From NCBI RefSeq assembly GCF_030285365.1, contig NZ_JASVDS010000008.1, positions 62,001 through 126,000 on the forward strand: a DNA stretch of 64,000 nt, given 5' to 3'. Positions 15,201 through 24,533 of this stretch are shown here, in pieces (the first letter of the stretch is position 1; each line of letters opens with the position of its first letter). The DNA is from Roseateles subflavus. GTDB lineage: Bacteria > Pseudomonadota > Gammaproteobacteria > Burkholderiales > Burkholderiaceae_C. The notes beneath the pieces are model-generated. The model was not told the DNA's origin, did not search any database, and saw only the letters and a program-made list of their open reading frames with translations. The translations under genes were made by a program, and so were the position numbers.

Positions 15201-16078
15201 GGGGGGATCGCGTGCTTCGGTCGTCGTTGTCTCTGTCCAAGCCCTCCGTGTCCGCAGTCACACTGCTGGGTGGCATCGCCGGCTTCGCGTTGCTTGTCGC
15301 GTGGTCACGTCCGGCAGAAGCGCAACTGGCGCCAGCCCCCGAGGGGAGGACCTCCCTTTCCCAATTGCTCAACGCAAACGCCGGCAATGCGGCGGGTGTG
15401 GCCGTTGTCAGACTCTCGCCGGTTCGTGAAGCTGCGCTGGGCGACACGGCCCGTGCCCTCGGGGCGCAGGCTGGCCTGCGTGATCGCTCGGCTGAGCTGC
15501 AAGCCATCATTTCCCGCAGCTCGGCCGAGCTGGATCGTCGGTACCGGTTTTCCGACCTGATGATGGGCGTTGGCATCCTTCCGGCCGTCATCAGTGAGGC
15601 TCGTGATGCCATCGCGGGTGACGCGACAGTGCTGCGCATCGCGAAGAGTATCTATCGCATTGACGAACCGGCCAGGCCGGTCGCCATCGCGCCAACCTGG
15701 CGCGACTGGCTGCTGGTTGGCTTGGCCGCCGATGGCCAGCTGCAGCTCCCCGCGGACCCAACGCTCCTGCCTCGCGACGACGCAGAGCGTGCCTACTGGC
15801 GACAGCAGGTCAGCGAGTCGTACCGCCGCGGCTATGACCAGGCCGACCAAGTCTACGCTCTGAACCTGGCGCGTCTTGAGCGCACGTATCTCGGCATGCG
15901 CCGCTTCTACGAGCTCTATGCGCGCGGCATGGTGACGGCGCCGACCGTCCTGGCGTCCTCCAGCGTGATCAATCGCGAGGATCCCAACACGGTGGCCGTG
16001 GGAGAGACCGTCTTCCGCATCACTGCCGGCACGACGTTCGTTGATGACGACCGCAGCTGGCAGCCGCTGGGGAAGTGA
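15197..16078 (+). CDS. dotC: DotC/TraI-type T4BSS protein
   Basis: 293 aa from GTG 15197. A signal sequence (AGFALLVAWSRPAEA) precedes the mature protein. The body matches DotC: RSSAELDRRYRFSDLMMG, PPVI-type ILPAVISEARDAI, PTWRDWLLVGL and a late ARGMVTAP...VNPN-like NREDPNTVAVGETVFRIT. Legionella DotC and IncI TraI are lipoproteins; I see no lipobox Cys here, so this one may be a soluble periplasmic form. Works with DotD at the outer membrane. Sits between dotD and dotB with coupled spacing. Confidence 0.85.
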   Translation: MRGDRVLRSSLSLSKPSVSAVTLLGGIAGFALLVAWSRPAEAQLAPAPEGRTSLSQLLNANAGNAAGVAVVRLSPVREAALGDTARALGAQAGLRDRSAELQAIISRSSAELDRRYRFSDLMMGVGILPAVISEARDAIAGDATVLRIAKSIYRIDEPARPVAIAPTWRDWLLVGLAADGQLQLPADPTLLPRDDAERAYWRQQVSESYRRGYDQADQVYALNLARLERTYLGMRRFYELYARGMVTAPTVLASSSVINREDPNTVAVGETVFRITAGTTFVDDDRSWQPLGK

Positions 16079-16092
16079 AGGGCTGACGATCC

Positions 16093-17364
16093 ATGAGCGA
16101 CACCAGCCTTCTTGACCGCCCCGAAGCGTCCGCAAGCGCCGCGCCAGATTCCACCTTTGCGGCCGCTGCCAAGCAGGATGCCGTGTTCGGTTCGGCTGCT
16201 GGCGTGATTGCACCCTACAACCTCGATCACGACTTCAGCGAGGTCGAGTTCGACCACTTCATTCGCTGGGCCTCCGAGAACCGGGCTTCCGACTTGACCA
16301 TCCAGTCAGGCGACTTCATCACGGCGCAGATCCAGGGTATCTGGCGCAGGGTGACGACGCGATCCCTTGAGCACAACGAAGTCGAGCGAATCGTGGCCAT
16401 GAAGTACGGCCAGACCGGTCCGGCGCGCCTGGACAGCGGTGAGCCAATCGACTTCCGCCTTGAGGTCGTGATCGACCGCGACAACGTGCTTGGCTATCGG
16501 GCGAACGCGACCAAGTGCCGTGTCGGCGACCTTGCCACAGGCATTTCCATCACGACCCGCAGCATCCCGGGGCTGCCGCCCAAGCTCGAAACGCTGGGCA
16601 TCGAGCAGCAGATCCTCGACTCACTGTTCCCAAAGTACGGGCTGGTCCTCGTCATCGGGACGACTGGGTCGGGCAAATCGACGTTGCTGGCATCCGCAAA
16701 CCGAGAGCGCCTTGAGGGGCTCAACCCCGTCAAGATCATCACCTACGAGGACCCGGTCGAGTACACCTTTGGGCAACTGGGCAAGGGCAACATGCCCATG
16801 ATTTCCCAAGTCTCGATCGGGCGCGGCAGCGACTTGAAGAGCTTCAGCCTTGCCGGCCCGAACGCGATGCGCCGCAAGGCGGACGTGATCGTCATGGGCG
16901 AGCTCCGCGACCTCGAGTCGGTCATGGCCGGCTTCGAGATGGCGGAGACGGGCCATGCGGTCTATGCGACCCTCCACGTCGAGACGCCGGCCCAGGCTGT
17001 TGACCGGATCGTCAGCTTCTTTCCCGTAGACGGGCAGCCGGCCGCCGCAAACAAGCTGCGCGCAGCACTGCGGCTGATCATTGCCCAGAAGCTCACGCCG
17101 AACCTGCGCGGCACGCGCAGTGCGTTCCGCTCCTACCTGGTCTTCGATCGTGAGGTGCGAGCCGCGCTGGCGGCCGAGCCCTTCCACAAATGGGAGGCGA
17201 TGCTGGCTGCGATCACCAAGCAGCGTGGCGGCACCTTTGAAGACAGTGCGTACCGGGCGTTCAGGGAGAAGCTGATCTCCTTCGAGGCCTTCATGGAGGT
17301 CTCGAGCATGACCAAGCAAGAGGCCACTCACTTCATCCAGGAGCGCGAAGCACATGGCGCGTGA
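16093..17364 (+). CDS. dotB: DotB/TraJ-type T4BSS ATPase
   Basis: 423 aa. Walker A GTTGSGKS (189-196), Asp box TYEDPVEYTFGQL, Walker B region DVIVMGELRDLE and His box ATLHVETP. This is the GspE/PilT-superfamily hexameric ATPase of type IVB systems, which docks with DotO at the channel base. The N-terminal ~40 residues are a flexible leader. Residues 203-235 have a close copy inside the left-edge gene at 524-623. It overlaps the IcmT-type gene by 11 bases. Confidence 0.93.
   Translation: MSDTSLLDRPEASASAAPDSTFAAAAKQDAVFGSAAGVIAPYNLDHDFSEVEFDHFIRWASENRASDLTIQSGDFITAQIQGIWRRVTTRSLEHNEVERIVAMKYGQTGPARLDSGEPIDFRLEVVIDRDNVLGYRANATKCRVGDLATGISITTRSIPGLPPKLETLGIEQQILDSLFPKYGLVLVIGTTGSGKSTLLASANRERLEGLNPVKIITYEDPVEYTFGQLGKGNMPMISQVSIGRGSDLKSFSLAGPNAMRRKADVIVMGELRDLESVMAGFEMAETGHAVYATLHVETPAQAVDRIVSFFPVDGQPAAANKLRAALRLIIAQKLTPNLRGTRSAFRSYLVFDREVRAALAAEPFHKWEAMLAAITKQRGGTFEDSAYRAFREKLISFEAFMEVSSMTKQEATHFIQEREAHGA
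16699..16798. repeat. dotB segment duplicated at 524-623
   Basis: By hand alignment, 86 of 100 bases match the inverted copy at 524-623 without gaps, in the same reading frame. Weaker similarity continues about 24 bases upstream (to the Walker A Lys codon). Confidence 0.85.
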
Positions 17365-17782
17365 ATGGATCTTCGCTTCAAAGTCGCCGGTGGTTCCTGG
17401 CACCGAGGTGCACGCCTTCGCCCTGACACCGGTGGCCATGTGGTTCATCTGGTGGTCCTGGTGGAACTTCTTTCTGGTCCTGGTCGTTGCTGGCGTCATG
17501 GGCTACCTGCAATGGAAGGGGCGCAAGCCCTCCTGGGTGCTACGGCGCAGCAAGGCCAAGCTGCGTGGTGAAGTCGTCGCGGCTCGCCCGGTCTGGTACC
17601 GGCGCCGCCGCGGACAGATCGAGTCCTACGAAACCCTCGACATCCAAGCCTGCGATCGCATCGAGCCCGATGTGAAGGCGCCGGCCAAGAAGCCAAGCCA
17701 CACCCCATCAACAAGCACCCCGCGCCAGGCTGGAGCGGAGAACAGCGGCCGGACCCGCGAACAAGGAAAGACCATCCCATGA
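17354..17782 (+). CDS. icmT: IcmT/TraK-like membrane protein
   Basis: 142 aa. Two close hydrophobic segments (ALTPVAMWFIWWSWWNFFLVLVVAGV region, 23-50) followed by QWKGRKPSWVLRRSKAKLRGEVVAARP and RRRR. The WW-rich membrane segment, the W/KG...A/VLRR...L.GE...ARP pattern and position right after dotB match IcmT/TraK, which is 86-95 aa in known systems; here a ~50-residue Pro/Thr/Lys tail is added. Needed for the T4BSS, exact role unclear. Overlaps both neighbours. Confidence 0.75.
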   Translation: MAREWIFASKSPVVPGTEVHAFALTPVAMWFIWWSWWNFFLVLVVAGVMGYLQWKGRKPSWVLRRSKAKLRGEVVAARPVWYRRRRGQIESYETLDIQACDRIEPDVKAPAKKPSHTPSTSTPRQAGAENSGRTREQGKTIP

Positions 17783-18315
17783 AGCTCAAGGACTCTGCCA
17801 CCCTCGCGCTGGCGCTTGTCTCCGTTCTCGCTTCCAGCTTTGCCTGGGCCGGATTCGTGGACGAACGGACGGAGAAGGAAAAGGCCGCAGAGCTGGGCCA
17901 GCGGACACCGCAGGTGGCCGCCTCTGTGGCGCCGGCGGCTTCAGCGGCCGCCAAGGCCGTTCCCGCGGCTGGGGCCACGCAGGAGCCGGTGAAGACCTGG
18001 GAAGTCCTGGCAAGCGACGTGCTGCTGATGAAGACCTTCCAGCGCTGGGCGAAGGATGCCGGCTACACGCTGCGCTGGGACGCCGAGAAGAACTTCCTCG
18101 TGTCGGGACCGAACACCTGGACTGGCTCCTTTGAGTATGCGGTCTTCAAGACGCTGATGACGCCTGGTATCCGCTACAGCGACTACCCGCTCGAAGCGTG
18201 CGTCTACCCCAACAAGCCGCTGCTGATGCGCGTGACCCGCAAGGGTGAGCAGGCCCGGGATTGCCCGTCCGTGGCGATCCCCGAAGAGGCCGGCCTGACC
18301 TCCGCCAAGAACTGA
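17779..18315 (+). CDS. TcpQ/PilL C-terminal-domain pilus protein
   Basis: 178 aa with a Sec signal (ending SSFAWA), a Pro/Ala-rich linker, and a C-terminal domain starting TWEVLASDVLLMKTFQRWAKDAGYTLRWD. This domain is found in TcpQ and at the C-terminus of PilL of IncI pili, where it binds the secretin and helps its outer-membrane insertion. It is the first gene of the pilus set and directly precedes the secretin gene. The full-length PilL seen in R64 is longer, so this is a short, single-domain version. Confidence 0.8.
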   Translation: MKLKDSATLALALVSVLASSFAWAGFVDERTEKEKAAELGQRTPQVAASVAPAASAAAKAVPAAGATQEPVKTWEVLASDVLLMKTFQRWAKDAGYTLRWDAEKNFLVSGPNTWTGSFEYAVFKTLMTPGIRYSDYPLEACVYPNKPLLMRVTRKGEQARDCPSVAIPEEAGLTSAKN

Positions 18316-18330
18316 CACCGGCATCGAGAA

Positions 18331-20106
18331 ATGAACATGAAGACTCCGAACTTCCGACTCGCCTTCCTGGCCCTGTGGGTGGGGATCGGCACCGCGACGC
18401 TCGCGGCCTGCACGTCGCCCAACATGCTCCAGCGCCTGGAGCAGGATCGCCTCACGAGCAAGACGGCATCCCAGCTGGTCGCCGGTTCGCCGTCGCTGGC
18501 CGAAGAAGGCGGCCCGAATGTGGTGGGCGGCAAGCATGAGACCGCGGCCCGCGCGGCCGATCAGGCCAACGGTCCTGTGCTTCGGCACGCCACGATGCCT
18601 TGGATCGGTTCGGTGTCCGTGCCCGTAGGCGCCGATGCCCAACTGCCGACGCTCTTCTACGACAACATCCGCCTCAATTTCGACCAGCCGGCCCCGCTGC
18701 GGGTCATCGCCGAGCGTCTGTCCTCGCTGGTCGGCGTGTCGGTTCGCGTCAAGGACGATGCCATCAACGAGGTCTCGGCCTCCTCGCCCAGTGCCGCAGC
18801 TCAACCGCTCCTGCGCCAGATTGGCGGCACGGGCGCTGCTGCCAACGCGGCGGAGGCGGGGCAGGGCGGGGCAGCTCGACCCCGCCCGGTCTACGCCAAG
18901 ATGCAGTGGGATGGCCCGCTGAAGGGCTTCCTCGACCAGCTGACCGATCAGACCGGCCTGTCGTGGGATTACCGCGAGAACGTGATCGTCATTGAGCGGC
19001 TGAGGACGGAGTTCTTCGAGGTGGCGGCTTTCGAGGGCGACACCAGCTCGCAGATGGGTATGACCGGCGCGGACGCAGGGACCAGCACCAGCGCGACCGC
19101 ATCCGGCGGTGGTGCAGGGGGGTCGACCTCCAGCTCGAGTTCTGCAGTGACCGACGTGATGGACACAGGGAAGTTCAATCCCGTGGCATCGATGATCAAG
19201 ACCATCCAGCAGATGGTGAAGGATGTGCCGGGAAGCGAAGTGATTCGGGCCGAAGGCTCCGGACGCATCGCTGTCACAACATCCAAGGATGCGATGGCTC
19301 AGGTGCGCCACTTCGTGCGTAGCGAGAACGCAGCGATGTCGCGCACGGTGCAAATCGAATTCGACATCTACTCGGTTCGCCGCAACGAAGGCGACCAACG
19401 CGGAATCGACTGGATGCTGGCGGTGAAGTCGTTCAGCCGCGCACTCAACATGAATCTGCTTTCCCCGGCTTCGACGGTGTCGAAGAGTGCTGGCGGCATC
19501 TCTCTCAGCGTGATGGGGCCGAATCAGTCGAGCAGTGCCACGGCTGCCAATTTCGGTGGCAGTTCGGCGATCTTGGACCTTCTCTCGAGCTATGGCGATG
19601 CCTCTGAACATCGACCGGTCACCCTGGTGTCCAAGAACCGCCAGTGGGATCGATCGGCAAACCTGGAGAGTGTTGCCTACGTGTCCGAGACCACACCCGG
19701 CACGGCTACGACGGTGGGTTCGGGAGCGCCGGGCCTGAAGACTTCCACACTGACCACCGGCGATCGCTACTTTGCTCAGGCACTGCCCATGGCGAACGGA
19801 GACATCCTGGTGAAGTTCTCCATCGGCCTATCGAGCCTGGTCAGCATGGCGAACTTCACCTCAGGCACGGGGTCGTCTCAACAGACCGTGCAAACGCCTG
19901 ATACGACGTCGATCGTCAAGCAGCAGGAGCAGGTGCTGAAGGCAGGGCAGGTGGTGGCCATCACTGGACTGTCTCGCTACATCAGCAGCAACAAGCGCCA
20001 AACGCTGACCGAGGACTCGCCCCTGTTGCTCGGTGGCAGCCGTGTTCAAAGTCGACAGCGCGAGGACTTCGTGATCTTCATGCGCGCGACTACCAGCCCG
20101 CAGTAA
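18331..20106 (+). CDS. pilN: PilN-type secretin lipoprotein of the type IVB pilus
   Basis: 591 aa with lipobox LAAC (Cys27). N-terminal periplasmic domain (FDQPAPLRVIAERLSSLVGVSVRVKDD; FLDQLTDQTGLSWDYRENVIVI) is followed by a Gly/Ser-rich region, a second ring-building domain and the secretin core (VSLVSKNRQW, TGDRYFAQALPMANGDILVKFSIGLSSLV, QVLKAGQVVAITGLSRY). It matches PilN of IncI plasmids and BfpB in order and length (~550-590 aa). It forms the outer-membrane pore for the pilus. Flanked by the tcpQ-like gene and pilO. Confidence 0.88.
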   Translation: MNMKTPNFRLAFLALWVGIGTATLAACTSPNMLQRLEQDRLTSKTASQLVAGSPSLAEEGGPNVVGGKHETAARAADQANGPVLRHATMPWIGSVSVPVGADAQLPTLFYDNIRLNFDQPAPLRVIAERLSSLVGVSVRVKDDAINEVSASSPSAAAQPLLRQIGGTGAAANAAEAGQGGAARPRPVYAKMQWDGPLKGFLDQLTDQTGLSWDYRENVIVIERLRTEFFEVAAFEGDTSSQMGMTGADAGTSTSATASGGGAGGSTSSSSSAVTDVMDTGKFNPVASMIKTIQQMVKDVPGSEVIRAEGSGRIAVTTSKDAMAQVRHFVRSENAAMSRTVQIEFDIYSVRRNEGDQRGIDWMLAVKSFSRALNMNLLSPASTVSKSAGGISLSVMGPNQSSSATAANFGGSSAILDLLSSYGDASEHRPVTLVSKNRQWDRSANLESVAYVSETTPGTATTVGSGAPGLKTSTLTTGDRYFAQALPMANGDILVKFSIGLSSLVSMANFTSGTGSSQQTVQTPDTTSIVKQQEQVLKAGQVVAITGLSRYISSNKRQTLTEDSPLLLGGSRVQSRQREDFVIFMRATTSPQ

Positions 20107-20124
20107 CGGCCCCGTGCACGAAGC

Positions 20125-21447
20125 ATGAGCATCGACCGCATCATCGCCCAATCGGGCACCGGCACGCTGGTGGCCGGTCTGACCTGGCGTCCCGTCACCG
20201 GCGGCAAGCACTCGCGCAAGCGGTTGGACGAAGCCCGGGCGCAACTGGACGCAACGCACTACGTCGTACAGAGCGGTGCTCACGCTGCTGCCTACGGCTT
20301 CTTCGTTCCAAGGCCCTCGGAGGAAGGGCAGAGGCTGCCGAAGGGGGCTGCCTCCGCGGCGGCCGTGTTCGCCTCGATTGTCGGTACTGACCATCCGAAC
20401 GCGGCTCTTCTGCTTCGGCTGGGTGATGCCGACCGCTTCTATCTCGTCACGCTTGATGACGGCATGCCGACGCTGGACATGGTCAACGACCTCCACTCGG
20501 TGCTGGAAGCTCTCGGCGAAGAGAAGAGGCCCATTTGGTCTGACCAAGAAGAGCTTGATGGTCATGCACTGCAAGAAGCAGTGGACCTTCATTGGCTCAC
20601 GGGCCATCCGCCTGGCAAGTCCGCTCGGCTGCTCGCGGCACCTGTGAACATCTTGCCCGCGCTCGTCATTACGGCCGTGGTGGTGCTCGCAGTTGGTGGA
20701 TGGCAGGCCTGGAGCCAGCACAAGAAGGCTCAGGAGCGGAAGCGAGCAGAGCAGGAAGCGCGCGAGGCCGATCCCTTGCCCAAGTACCTGGCGGCACTTG
20801 TCGCATCGCGGTCTCGCATGTACTCCGATCGGGGAGATCTGCAGCGCCTCGTTGGCCAGCTGCTGGCGATGCCGGCGAAAGTGGTGCGCAAGGGCTCTGG
20901 CAGCCCGGCCTGGCAGCTGATGATGGTCCAGTGCTATGCGGCGGAGAGGTACTGCAAAGCGACATGGCAAAGGCAAGGGGGAAGCTTCGAGGAACTCAAG
21001 GCTGCTCTGCCCAACATGTCGTTGGTGCTGGAGACCAAGAATGGGTCCGCCCCGAGTCTTGACATCGCCGAGATGCGGTTCACGCCGACCTGGTCGCGCA
21101 ACCTGACATCGACACCGCAGCTGCCGCAGTTTGACCAAGCATTCGTTTCGGGAGGCAGCCTGTTTCAGCTTTGGAAGAACGCTGGCATGAGCGTCGATGT
21201 CAAGGGACCAGACCTGTGGCCCAAGGCTGCAGGCGTCCCGAGCTCGTTCAACACCCCGCATGGCGTGTGGCGTGGCGAGGTCACCGTCAGCTCTGTACCT
21301 GGTCCGTTCTTGGCGGAGGTGATCAAAGCGGCGCCTGCCTGGATGAGTTGGGAGTACCTCAAGGTCGAGCTGCCATCGAACTCGCTGGCGCCTGCATCCC
21401 TCGTCAAGTTCACCATGACTGCGAACTACTATGTGGCAAGCAAGTAA
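20125..21447 (+). CDS. pilO: PilO-type inner-membrane pilus protein
   Basis: 440 aa. A cytoplasmic N-terminal domain of ~170 residues (AAYGFFVPRPSEEGQRLPKG..., LYTLDD-type) precedes one transmembrane helix (ILPALVITAVVVLAVGGW, about 177-193) and a periplasmic C-terminal domain ending ELPSNSLAPASLVKFTMTANYYV. This bitopic plan is that of PilO2 of type IVb pilus systems. It would link the ATPase/PilR platform to the secretin with PilP. Overlaps pilP by 17 bases. Confidence 0.82.
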   Translation: MSIDRIIAQSGTGTLVAGLTWRPVTGGKHSRKRLDEARAQLDATHYVVQSGAHAAAYGFFVPRPSEEGQRLPKGAASAAAVFASIVGTDHPNAALLLRLGDADRFYLVTLDDGMPTLDMVNDLHSVLEALGEEKRPIWSDQEELDGHALQEAVDLHWLTGHPPGKSARLLAAPVNILPALVITAVVVLAVGGWQAWSQHKKAQERKRAEQEAREADPLPKYLAALVASRSRMYSDRGDLQRLVGQLLAMPAKVVRKGSGSPAWQLMMVQCYAAERYCKATWQRQGGSFEELKAALPNMSLVLETKNGSAPSLDIAEMRFTPTWSRNLTSTPQLPQFDQAFVSGGSLFQLWKNAGMSVDVKGPDLWPKAAGVPSSFNTPHGVWRGEVTVSSVPGPFLAEVIKAAPAWMSWEYLKVELPSNSLAPASLVKFTMTANYYVASK

Positions 21448-22093
21448 GAACCTCCCTCGCCCTGCAGACCTGCAGGACATCCTGGGGTGCCTCGCCTGGG
21501 GCTTCGTGGCATGCGGCGCCATCTCAGGGGCTTCCGCCCTGGCTGCAGAGGTCAAGCCGGTGGCCTCGGCGCCTTCGGCACCCTCTGGCCCCATGACGAT
21601 AGGTGACTTCGTCGAAGTGCAGCGCAAGGCCATGGAGGCGAGTCTTGCCACCAAGGCGGGCGGCGTCTCGCCTGGCGGCCAAACGGCTGTTCCAGCGCCC
21701 ACCGGTGCTGCACCCATTGCCGTTGTATCGACTGCACGTGCACCGGCCAGCGATGCTGGCGCTGCGAGTGCGCCTGTGCGCCCTGTCCGCCCTCCTGAGC
21801 CCACCGTTGCGGTGTCCGGCGTCGCACGCTTCGGCGGGCAGTGGTACGCCGAAGTGCAGATGGCGACTGGGTCAGTGCTCAAGAAATCAGGCGAGCGCAT
21901 TGCAGGCACTCCGTGGACGGTCAGTGCCATCTACCCGAGCGGTGCAACCCTGGTCCGTCCCGGAACGGCCGATGACCTGGCCGAAGAGGCGGGCGGCAAG
22001 AAGGCAGGTCAAGCCAAGGGGCGGGCATCAGACCTCAAGGGTTCCTATGCACCCGTGGTCCGCCGGTTCACATTCGAGAAGAGTGCCCTCTGA
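21431..22093 (+). CDS. pilP: PilP-type periplasmic pilus protein
   Basis: 220 aa. Signal-like hydrophobic N-terminus (WGFVACGAISGASALAA), a Pro/Ala-rich middle, and a C-terminal domain PTVAVSGVARFGGQWYAEVQMATGSVLKKSGERI...WTVSAIYPSGATLV, the compact beta domain expected of PilP/GspC-like alignment proteins. It bridges PilO and the secretin. Position between pilO and pilQ is conserved in IncI pilus loci. Start at 21431 lies within pilO; a later start is possible. Confidence 0.8.
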   Translation: MWQASKNLPRPADLQDILGCLAWGFVACGAISGASALAAEVKPVASAPSAPSGPMTIGDFVEVQRKAMEASLATKAGGVSPGGQTAVPAPTGAAPIAVVSTARAPASDAGAASAPVRPVRPPEPTVAVSGVARFGGQWYAEVQMATGSVLKKSGERIAGTPWTVSAIYPSGATLVRPGTADDLAEEAGGKKAGQAKGRASDLKGSYAPVVRRFTFEKSAL

Positions 22094-22099
22094 ATTGGG

Positions 22100-23992
22100 A
22101 TGAAGTACAGCATGGGCATCCTCGACTTCCTTCGCAGCGCCAGCGGTGCAGTTCCCAAGGCAGCAAAGCCTGCTCAGGCAACGTCTGCGCGGCCAACTCG
22201 TGCGCACCGCGCAGCGAATCGGCCCATCAATGAACTGGTCGTGCGTGACTTCTCTGAGGTCAGCGACTTTGCGCGAATCCTCACTCAAGGCGAGGGTGCC
22301 ATCTATGTGGTCCCGGAAGTGTTGGCTCCGTTCCTGACTGCGATGCACACGTCCGCACGCGACGTGAAGGTGCTGCGTTCGGTCGAGGTCCCGAATGGAT
22401 TCGCAGCCGATCTTGCTCGCACACATCGCAATCTCTTGGCTCACCTGCGACAAGCTGGCTATGTGGTGACCCATGACCTCCAGGCTACTGACGCCGTGAT
22501 TCGGCATGTCCGCACGAATCCAGGCCATCGTGCAAGCAGCAATGCCAAGGGGGCCCCGCTTGAGCTCTTCGAGCAGATCATCGACATCGCCGAGAAGAGC
22601 GGCGCGTCTGACGTGCACTTCGAAGTTCGGGGCAATGCAGCTCAGGTCCGGGTTCGCATCGACGGCAAGCTTGAGATGCTCGCAAGCAGTGCAGGTGGCC
22701 GCTATGCGCGCCGAGACATTGCTGATGCGATTGCTGCAGGTTTCAACTCCACGCGAAAGGGAAACACCGGGTCCCAGTACGAGGACAAGATCTTCTGCGA
22801 CTGCATGATCGGTTTTGACACCAGCACGGCGAGCGGCCAGCTGCGATTCCAGAACATGCCCGGCCGCCTGGGCCCCAAATGCGTGGTTCGCATCTTGCGA
22901 GCTGAAAGGCCTGGTCGAACCGGTGAAGTGCGGGTCCAGTCTCCGGCCACTTCGGACGGAACGTGGCAAAGGCCATCACTGGCCGATGCGCGGCCGTACA
23001 AGCAGATCTATGCAGCCGCCGGATATGCACCTTCGCACATCAGGCTTCTTCGCAATGCCGCAGCCGCCGGCAAGGGCATGGTCTTGATAGCGGGCGTCAC
23101 TGGTTCAGGCAAGACGACGCAGTTGAAGAACTTCATTGAGACGCTGCCGGGCTTGCACGAGAAGGCCGTCTACACGGTCGAGGATCCGATCGAGTATGAG
23201 ATCCACGACTGCCACCAGATGGAAGTACAGCGGGACCTGATCGACGAGGCCGTGACGCTGCAGAACTATGGGCGGGTGTTCAAGGGGTTGCTGCGAAGCG
23301 ACCTCGATGTCTGTTCGGTGGGCGAGGTGCGTGACGGGATGACCGGGAACTTCCTGCTGCAGATGGCCGAAACTGGCCATCTGGGGCTCGGTACCGTGCA
23401 CGTGCACATGCTGACCAACATCGTGCCACGCCTGACGAACAAGGACATCGGTCTGTCGCGCCAACAACTGACCGGCCCTCACATCCTGAACCTGCTGGCC
23501 TATCAGGCACTGGTGCCGCTGCTGTGCAAGCACTGCTGCCAGACGATTGAAGAGGCTGTGCAGGAGCCAAGCAGCGCGGAAGAGCTGGTCGAGATTGTCG
23601 AGCTGCTCCAAACCAAGTTCCAGGTGCCGGTCGATGGCGTTCGCTTCCGACGCGTGGGGGGGTGCCACCATTGCAAGGGCCGAGGGGCCATCGGCCGTCG
23701 TCTGGTCGCCGAATTGTTCCAGCCTGACCGAACCTGGCTCGAGTTGGTCCGGCAAGGCGATGACCATGCCGCTCTCGCCCACTATCGCTCGCTGTCGGAT
23801 GGTGATCTGTGCAGCGACGACATGACCGGCAAGACCGTGTTCGAGCACGCGCTGCTGCGGGCGATCCGAGGTGAGATTGACCCGCGTGAATGCGCGGAGT
23901 TCGAGACCTTCGACCGCTTCGAGTTGTCCGGGCCGACGGTGGCGCATCAGCGCGCGCGTGGTACGTCCCCAGTCCTCAGAGTGGCAGGGTGA
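22100..23992 (+). CDS. pilQ: PilQ-type pilus assembly ATPase
   Basis: 630 aa (starts at 22100 or 22112). Walker A GVTGSGKTT (about 334-342), Asp box YTVEDPIEYEI, Walker B region DLDVCSVGEVRDG and His box GTVHVH. Near the C-terminus CKHCCQ and GGCHHCKGRG form a four-Cys zinc site typical of GspE/PilB extension ATPases. Powers pilus assembly with PilR. N-terminal ~130 residues are a distinct regulatory domain. Longer than R64 PilQ (~520 aa). Confidence 0.9.
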   Translation: MKYSMGILDFLRSASGAVPKAAKPAQATSARPTRAHRAANRPINELVVRDFSEVSDFARILTQGEGAIYVVPEVLAPFLTAMHTSARDVKVLRSVEVPNGFAADLARTHRNLLAHLRQAGYVVTHDLQATDAVIRHVRTNPGHRASSNAKGAPLELFEQIIDIAEKSGASDVHFEVRGNAAQVRVRIDGKLEMLASSAGGRYARRDIADAIAAGFNSTRKGNTGSQYEDKIFCDCMIGFDTSTASGQLRFQNMPGRLGPKCVVRILRAERPGRTGEVRVQSPATSDGTWQRPSLADARPYKQIYAAAGYAPSHIRLLRNAAAAGKGMVLIAGVTGSGKTTQLKNFIETLPGLHEKAVYTVEDPIEYEIHDCHQMEVQRDLIDEAVTLQNYGRVFKGLLRSDLDVCSVGEVRDGMTGNFLLQMAETGHLGLGTVHVHMLTNIVPRLTNKDIGLSRQQLTGPHILNLLAYQALVPLLCKHCCQTIEEAVQEPSSAEELVEIVELLQTKFQVPVDGVRFRRVGGCHHCKGRGAIGRRLVAELFQPDRTWLELVRQGDDHAALAHYRSLSDGDLCSDDMTGKTVFEHALLRAIRGEIDPRECAEFETFDRFELSGPTVAHQRARGTSPVLRVAG

Positions 23993-23996
23993 TTCG

Positions 23997-24533
23997 ATGA
24001 TTCCAGTCGACTTTCTCATCCTGGCCCAGCAATGCGCCCCCAATGTGCATCCCGTGACCATGGCCGCGATCGTGCACGTGGAGTCTGGTCTGAACCCCTA
24101 CGCGATTGGTGTCGTGGGGGGGCGGCTGGAGCGCCAGCCACGCAACTCTGCCGAAGCCTTGGCAACGATTCGCGAACTCATCAAGAACGGCTGGAACTTC
24201 TCGGTCGGGGCTGCGCAAATCAATCGCTATCAGCTGGAGCGTCGAGGTGTCTCCTACGAGAGCGCCTTGGATGCTTGCACGAGCCTTCGCGTGGGCGGCG
24301 TCATCTTGAGTGAATGCTATGGCCGCGCGCTCACGGGAGCCCGTGATCCCCAGGTTGCTCTTCAGCAGTCCTTCAGTTGCTACTACAGCGGCAATCTCAC
24401 TCGTGGCTTCGCCTCCGATTCGCCGGGCGGTAGCAGCTACGTCCAGCGCGTATTGGCAAGCGCATCTCGCATCAATCGCACAGCCATCATCCCCGCCGTT
24501 CGCGCGACCAATACTCAAGAGGCGCAACCGTGA
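23997..24533 (+). CDS. VirB1/PilT-like lytic transglycosylase
   Basis: 178 aa from ATG 23997, four bases after pilQ. AAIVHVESGLNPYAIGV carries the catalytic Glu, FSVGAAQINRYQL is the Gly-x-x-Gln-Ile-Asn motif, and CYYSGN follows, all typical of SLT-type transglycosylases in conjugation and pilus loci. No clear signal peptide, so export would need another route or a longer N-terminus. Opens peptidoglycan for pilus or channel passage. In R64 the equivalent pilT lies after pilS; here it sits between pilQ and pilR. Confidence 0.85.
   Translation: MIPVDFLILAQQCAPNVHPVTMAAIVHVESGLNPYAIGVVGGRLERQPRNSAEALATIRELIKNGWNFSVGAAQINRYQLERRGVSYESALDACTSLRVGGVILSECYGRALTGARDPQVALQQSFSCYYSGNLTRGFASDSPGGSSYVQRVLASASRINRTAIIPAVRATNTQEAQP

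Noticed and set aside
17941-19611. Long minus-strand frame opposite pilN
   Set aside because: Antisense to a secretin with lipobox and core motifs; low-complexity His/Arg-rich composition.
19861-21930. 689-codon minus-strand frame across pilN, pilO and pilP
   Set aside because: It crosses three genes supported by family patterns and has no domain of its own.
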